DNA from: Gemmatimonadota bacterium
GTDB lineage: Bacteria > Gemmatimonadota > Gemmatimonadetes > Gemmatimonadales > GWC2-71-9
Direction of reading: 5' to 3'
NCBI GenBank assembly: GCA_027294455.1
Contig: JAPULZ010000034.1
Span: forward strand, 1 to 64,000
DNA: 64,000 bases
In this document: one piece after another, positions 60,280 through 64,000 of the stretch
Layout: every line of letters begins with the position of its first letter
How positions within the stretch are numbered: position 1 is the first letter of the stretch
Translations under genes and position numbers: made by a program
The notes under the pieces: generated by a model
What the model was told of the DNA's origin: nothing
What the model saw: only the letters and a program-made list of their open reading frames with translations
Databases searched by the model: none

Positions 60280-62946
60280 CTACTCCCCTCTCAACGCTAC
60301 CATCGGATCCACTTTGCTGGCCCGACGGGCCGGCATGTACGTGGCGAGCGCCGCCACCATCCCAATGACCATGGCCACCACGGCGAACGTGGGGATGTCC
60401 GTGGTGCCCACGCCGAAGAGCAGGCTGCCAAGCGCCCGGGTGAATGCCAGCGAACCGGCAAGACCTATTGCCACCCCGACGCCCGCGAGCACCAGTCCCT
60501 GACCAACCACTTGTTTCAGGAGATCGCCGGCCTGGGCCCCGAGCGAAATACGCACGCCGATCTCGTGTGTTCGCTGGGTCACGGCGAACGACATCACGCC
60601 GTAGATCCCCACCGCTGCCAGGATCACGGCGACGGTCGCGAAGAGGCCGAGGAGCAACATGTTGAAACGCGGCTGCGCAACCGACGCGATGAGGCGATCC
60701 TCGAGCGTGGTCGCTCCAAATACCGGCAGGTCTCGATCAATGGCACCCACCTCTTGCTGCAACATGGGCACGATGCTGCCCAACTCCTCGTCCGTGCGCA
60801 CCAGGAGACTGAACGCACCAAACGGAATCTGCTCGAGCGGTGCGTACCACCCCTGACGCGTCTCCCGGCTCAACCCGCGGAACTTGACGTCCTGAGCCAC
60901 ACCGACGATCTCGCGCGACTGGCCCCAGAAGGAGATCCGTTGCCCAACCGGATCCTGCCCGGCAAAATGACGCCGGGCGAAGGTCTCGTTGATGATCACC
61001 ACCGGAGCCGCCCCGGCGCGATCCTGCTGCGCGAATCCGCGGCCCCGCACCATGGGAATTCCCACGGTGCGGAAGTACGCCGGACTCACCGGATTGATTC
61101 TCGCCTCTTCCTGCTCGCCTGCCGTCACCGGGGGACGATTGTCCACCGTGAAGCGGCTGGTCCAACCCGGGTTGAGCGGATGGTGCACCGCAAGAGCATG
61201 CGCCTGCACCCCTGGAAGGCGTCCGACGCGCTCCAGAAGCTGACGGTGAAATCCCAACACCTCCGCGAAATCACCTTGGCCGAAACTCTGGGGATACCGC
61301 GATGTGGGAAGCTGAATGTTGGCAACCAATACGTTCGTCGACGCGAAGCCGGGATCCACCTGTTGCAGGCGCCAAAAACTTCGAATCAGCAGGCCCGACC
61401 CAGTGACGAGCACCACCGCCAGAGCCACTTCGGTCACCACGAGGAATCGGCGCAACCGGTGCTTGCCGGCGGCCGCGGCCGTGCGTGTCCCTTCCTTCAG
61501 CGGAGACTGCAGGTCCGGATTGGATGCCTGAAGGGCCGGTAAGATCCCAAAGAGGAGTCCAGTCGCCAGCGACACGATCGCCGCAAACGCCAGGACGCGT
61601 ACATCGATGGTGACGTTGGAGAGCCGTGGTAGTGAGGCGGGCCCCAGCGCCACCAATCCGCGCAGCCCCGCAAAAGCCAACAGCACGCCGGCCGCCCCGC
61701 CAGCCACCGCCAGCACGCCGCTCTCGGTCAAGAACTGCCGCAACAACCGCCGGCGCCCCGCCCCGAGTGCCGTCCGGATGGCGACCTCGCGCTCCCGCAC
61801 CGTGGCGCGGGCAAACAGCAGATTGGCCACGTTGACGCACGCGATGAGCAAGACCAGCGTGACGGACCCCAGCAACACCAACAGTGCCGGTCGCACCCGA
61901 CCAACCGTCGCGTCCAACATCCCCTGCACCCACATGCCCCGGCCCAGGTTGTCGTCGGCGAACTCCACCTCGAGGTCTGCGGCGATCGCCGTCACGTTGG
62001 CGTTCGCGCGCTCCAGGGTGACAGCGTCGGCGAGCCGCGCAAGCACACGAAAGTTGTGGTTCCCCCGGGGCCGCGACGTTGGGTTCATCTGCAATGGCGC
62101 CCATAGGTCTGTACCGATGGTCGGATACGCGAAGCCCGGCGGCATCACGCCGATGACCTCGTAGGGGCTTCCCTCGACCACCACGCGCCTACCGATGATC
62201 GTTTCATCCGACCCGAATCGGCTCGCCCAAAGCTGATAACTCAACACTACCACGGCGTCGCCGCCCGGTCGATCATCCTCCGCATCGTAGACCCGGCCGA
62301 GCATCGGCTGCACGCCGAGGATGTGGAACAGGGAATGCGTGGTTCTCGCGGCACGGATCACCTGGGGCTCGGCATCGACACCGGTGAGGGTGGCGCCGAT
62401 GAACTGCCATGCAGCGAGATCCTCGAACACGACATTCCGTTCCAGTACGTCAAAATAGTCGGGACCCGAGAACCACTCCAACTGGGTGCCGCGGAGCCGG
62501 TCATTCTGCCAAACCATGACCAGGTCGTCCGACCCGGCGAAAGGCAGCGGACGCAGCAGCACGCCGTCCACGACGCTGAAGATGGCCGTATTCGCACCGA
62601 TGCCGAGCGCGAGCGTCAAGACGACGGTGGCGGCGAAGCCCGGATTCTTGAAGATGGCGCGCAGGGCGTACCGTAGATCGTGCACAAACTCCCCCATGAC
62701 GTTGCCTCTCTCGTGTTTGCCATCCACCAACATGATTTCCCGGCACTCCGAGCGAATCCGTGCGTAGTCGCCGAACAACGACTCGGCCGTGCGCCGCGCG
62801 CCGATGTGCGACGCGCCCGAGCCCTCGAGATCGCGAGCCCGCATCTCGATGTGGTATGCAAGCTCGCCATCGATCTCGTTGCGTATCGACCGTCGTGCCA
62901 CCGCAGCGCGGATGCGCATCGCCAACCGGGCCCAGAAGGAGAGCAC
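60280..62946 (-). CDS. ADOP-type ABC permease with N-terminal extension
   Basis: An 888-residue protein. The N-terminal extension (DGELAYHIEMRARDLEGSG, RRTAESLFGDYARIRSEC) matches the cytoplasmic domain of this family. Two MacB/FtsX units follow, with coupling loops TVREREVAIRTALGA and QRTHEIGVRISLGA. GTG at 62946 lies 2 nt after the padR stop, so it is co-translated with its regulator. No ATPase is adjacent. Confidence 0.9.
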   Translation of the reverse strand: MLSFWARLAMRIRAAVARRSIRNEIDGELAYHIEMRARDLEGSGASHIGARRTAESLFGDYARIRSECREIMLVDGKHERGNVMGEFVHDLRYALRAIFKNPGFAATVVLTLALGIGANTAIFSVVDGVLLRPLPFAGSDDLVMVWQNDRLRGTQLEWFSGPDYFDVLERNVVFEDLAAWQFIGATLTGVDAEPQVIRAARTTHSLFHILGVQPMLGRVYDAEDDRPGGDAVVVLSYQLWASRFGSDETIIGRRVVVEGSPYEVIGVMPPGFAYPTIGTDLWAPLQMNPTSRPRGNHNFRVLARLADAVTLERANANVTAIAADLEVEFADDNLGRGMWVQGMLDATVGRVRPALLVLLGSVTLVLLIACVNVANLLFARATVREREVAIRTALGAGRRRLLRQFLTESGVLAVAGGAAGVLLAFAGLRGLVALGPASLPRLSNVTIDVRVLAFAAIVSLATGLLFGILPALQASNPDLQSPLKEGTRTAAAAGKHRLRRFLVVTEVALAVVLVTGSGLLIRSFWRLQQVDPGFASTNVLVANIQLPTSRYPQSFGQGDFAEVLGFHRQLLERVGRLPGVQAHALAVHHPLNPGWTSRFTVDNRPPVTAGEQEEARINPVSPAYFRTVGIPMVRGRGFAQQDRAGAAPVVIINETFARRHFAGQDPVGQRISFWGQSREIVGVAQDVKFRGLSRETRQGWYAPLEQIPFGAFSLLVRTDEELGSIVPMLQQEVGAIDRDLPVFGATTLEDRLIASVAQPRFNMLLLGLFATVAVILAAVGIYGVMSFAVTQRTHEIGVRISLGAQAGDLLKQVVGQGLVLAGVGVAIGLAGSLAFTRALGSLLFGVGTTDIPTFAVVAMVIGMVAALATYMPARRASKVDPMVALRGE

Positions 62947-62948
62947 GA

Positions 62949-63278
62949 TCAGGCGGACCCCAGGATCTTGCCGACCGCGTCGGCGAAGCTTCCCCACGCC
63001 GCCGTTCCCTTCTCGAGCCGCTTGCGCCCCGACCGGCTGAGCCGGTAGAACTTCGCCTTGCGGTTGTTCTCCGACGTGCCCCATTCGCCCTTCAGCCACC
63101 CACGGCGCTGCATCCGATAGAGGGCCGGGTACAGGGATCCTTCCTCGATACGAAGTTCGTCTTCAGTCACCTCCTGAATGCGCTTCCCGATGGCGTATCC
63201 GTTCATGGAGCCGTCTTCCAAGATCTTGAGAACCAATAGTTCGAGCGTCCCGTGGAGGTGTTCGGTGTTGGACGGCAT
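62949..63278 (-). CDS. PadR-family transcriptional regulator
   Basis: A 109-residue winged-helix protein (LHGTLELLVLKILEDGSMNGYAIGK, EGSLYPALYRMQRRGWLKGEW, KAKFYRLSRSG). It is the standard partner of an ADOP permease. The promoter lies at 63312-63340 on the minus strand. Confidence 0.93.
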   Translation of the reverse strand: MPSNTEHLHGTLELLVLKILEDGSMNGYAIGKRIQEVTEDELRIEEGSLYPALYRMQRRGWLKGEWGTSENNRKAKFYRLSRSGRKRLEKGTAAWGSFADAVGKILGSA

Positions 63279-63306
63279 CTCCTCCTACCCTTCCTTTAGT
63301 TTGTCT

Positions 63307-63340
63307 AGGGATAGCTACTCTTGTTCCCTTAGATTGTCAA
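63307..63340 (-). promoter_or_regulatory. Promoter and dyad upstream of the padR-permease operon
   Basis: On the minus strand TTGACA (63340-63335) and TAGCTA (63317-63312) are spaced by 17 nt. AGGGA (63307-63311) and TCCCT (63325-63329) flank the -10 box as an inverted repeat, a likely PadR site. Confidence 0.65.
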
Positions 63341-63495
63341 GGGAAGTTTGGCCCGGCCCGTTCCGCCCGTCCCCAAGTGCCGGGGGCACTTGGGCGGAGT
63401 GGCGGAGGGGGCACTGGCTACTCCAAGAGGCCGACTGGTCTTAGCTTACGACACACAGGAAGAACCAACGCCGTAACCAGAACGAACGCCCGGCA

Positions 63496-64000
63496 ATGAC
63501 CGATCCGTTTCCAGAACAAGACCTCGTCCGAATCATCCATGAGCGCGGCGTGCAGCTGCTCCGCGCCGAGGGTGGCTGGCTGGTGCCTTCCTCTGAACGG
63601 TTGCAGCACGTCGACAGCCCAGAGGACCTGCAGGCGACGCTCGGGGTCCGACCCATCGTTTGCGATACGCAGTTCAACGTGCCGTTCTTCCAACCCCGGC
63701 GGGTGATCGATCCCGACGGGAAACCGGTGAGCCGCGCCCGGTATCTCAAGGGATATGTCGAAGACCCCAAGCGCCGCATCTACAAGTACATGGTAGAACA
63801 TCACCTGTATTGCGCCGTGGCCCACCTCGGCTATCTCGCCGAGGCCTACGGCGGGCTGGCGGTGCTCCAGAATCAAAACCGGTGGGGACTGCCCGAGCAC
63901 GCCCGGGATCATTCGCAGCACCAGTTACAAGATTCGGCGCTGCGCCATGGGGAAGCGATCTTTACATCGCTGTGCTCGAGTCTCGAGGCAAGCGGCATGC
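63496..64000 (+). CDS. Unrecognised protein (3' end outside window)
   Basis: 168 codons from the ATG at 63496 to the right edge. The sequence is soluble, with VRPIVCDTQFNVPFFQPRR and RRIYKYMVEHHLYCAVAHLGY as notable stretches. I do not recognise a family; the C-terminus is missing. Divergent from the padR gene. Confidence 0.6.
   Translation, partial: MTDPFPEQDLVRIIHERGVQLLRAEGGWLVPSSERLQHVDSPEDLQATLGVRPIVCDTQFNVPFFQPRRVIDPDGKPVSRARYLKGYVEDPKRRIYKYMVEHHLYCAVAHLGYLAEAYGGLAVLQNQNRWGLPEHARDHSQHQLQDSALRHGEAIFTSLCSSLEASGM

Overview
The window is GC-rich (roughly 65% by eye) and densely packed bacterial chromosome with genes on both strands. There are no rRNA or tRNA genes, no CRISPR array, and no transposase or phage integrase that I can see. 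The mix of families points to Gemmatimonadota, with Acidobacteriota as the alternative: three large FtsX/MacB-type orphan permeases (two next to PadR regulators), a DUF5916 outer-membrane protein, a DUF4097 protein, exported amidohydrolases and exported M1 and M56 peptidases. This placement is inference from gene content; no marker gene was compared.

Layout, 1-15.8 kb: a metallophosphoesterase running off the left edge, a GDPD phosphodiesterase, a bacilliredoxin, a 7Fe ferredoxin, an MFS transporter, a GH84-type lipoprotein, pdxH, an SRAP protein, a DUF4097 protein, an SSS symporter with a small partner, a gamma-glutamyltransferase, two tandem Tat-exported NAD-dependent epimerase-like proteins and an ATP/ADP-carrier-like transporter.

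15.8-33 kb: an exported amidohydrolase; a BlaI/M56 (BlaR-like) sensor pair behind two tandem operator dyads; a long minus-strand run (M20 peptidase, saccharopine-dehydrogenase-like, molybdopterin oxidoreductase, membrane MutS-like ATPase, exported histidine phosphatase); an M1 peptidase; a beta-propeller/TraB-like fusion coupled to a small membrane protein; and a gene-poor stretch with a candidate structured RNA ending in a strong terminator.

33-48 kb: PadR plus orphan permease, ilvE, an SDR lacking its catalytic Tyr and Lys, a cupin, a second orphan permease, a serine hydrolase, a second amidohydrolase, a frameshifted lipoprotein, a YcaQ-like glycosylase, pyrE, a normal SDR and a Bor-like lipoprotein.

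48-64 kb: a membrane-anchored DtxR-FeoA fusion with feoB (iron uptake), a DUF5916 barrel protein split by a one-base indel, DinB, a Tat-exported alanine racemase, an FKBP lipoprotein, DUF971, gluQ, an ABC exporter, a third orphan permease with its PadR, and an unrecognised partial gene.

Five intergenic gaps carry variants of a palindromic repeat with core GGGCGAGGCATGCCTCGCCC, often next to degenerate CACTGAG-type runs. The most unusual items are the M56 protein with ten repeats of exactly 34 residues, the set of three Tat-exported cofactor enzymes, the palindrome family, the three-way-junction RNA candidate and the propeller/TraB fusion. I did not find a complete defence island or mobile system.
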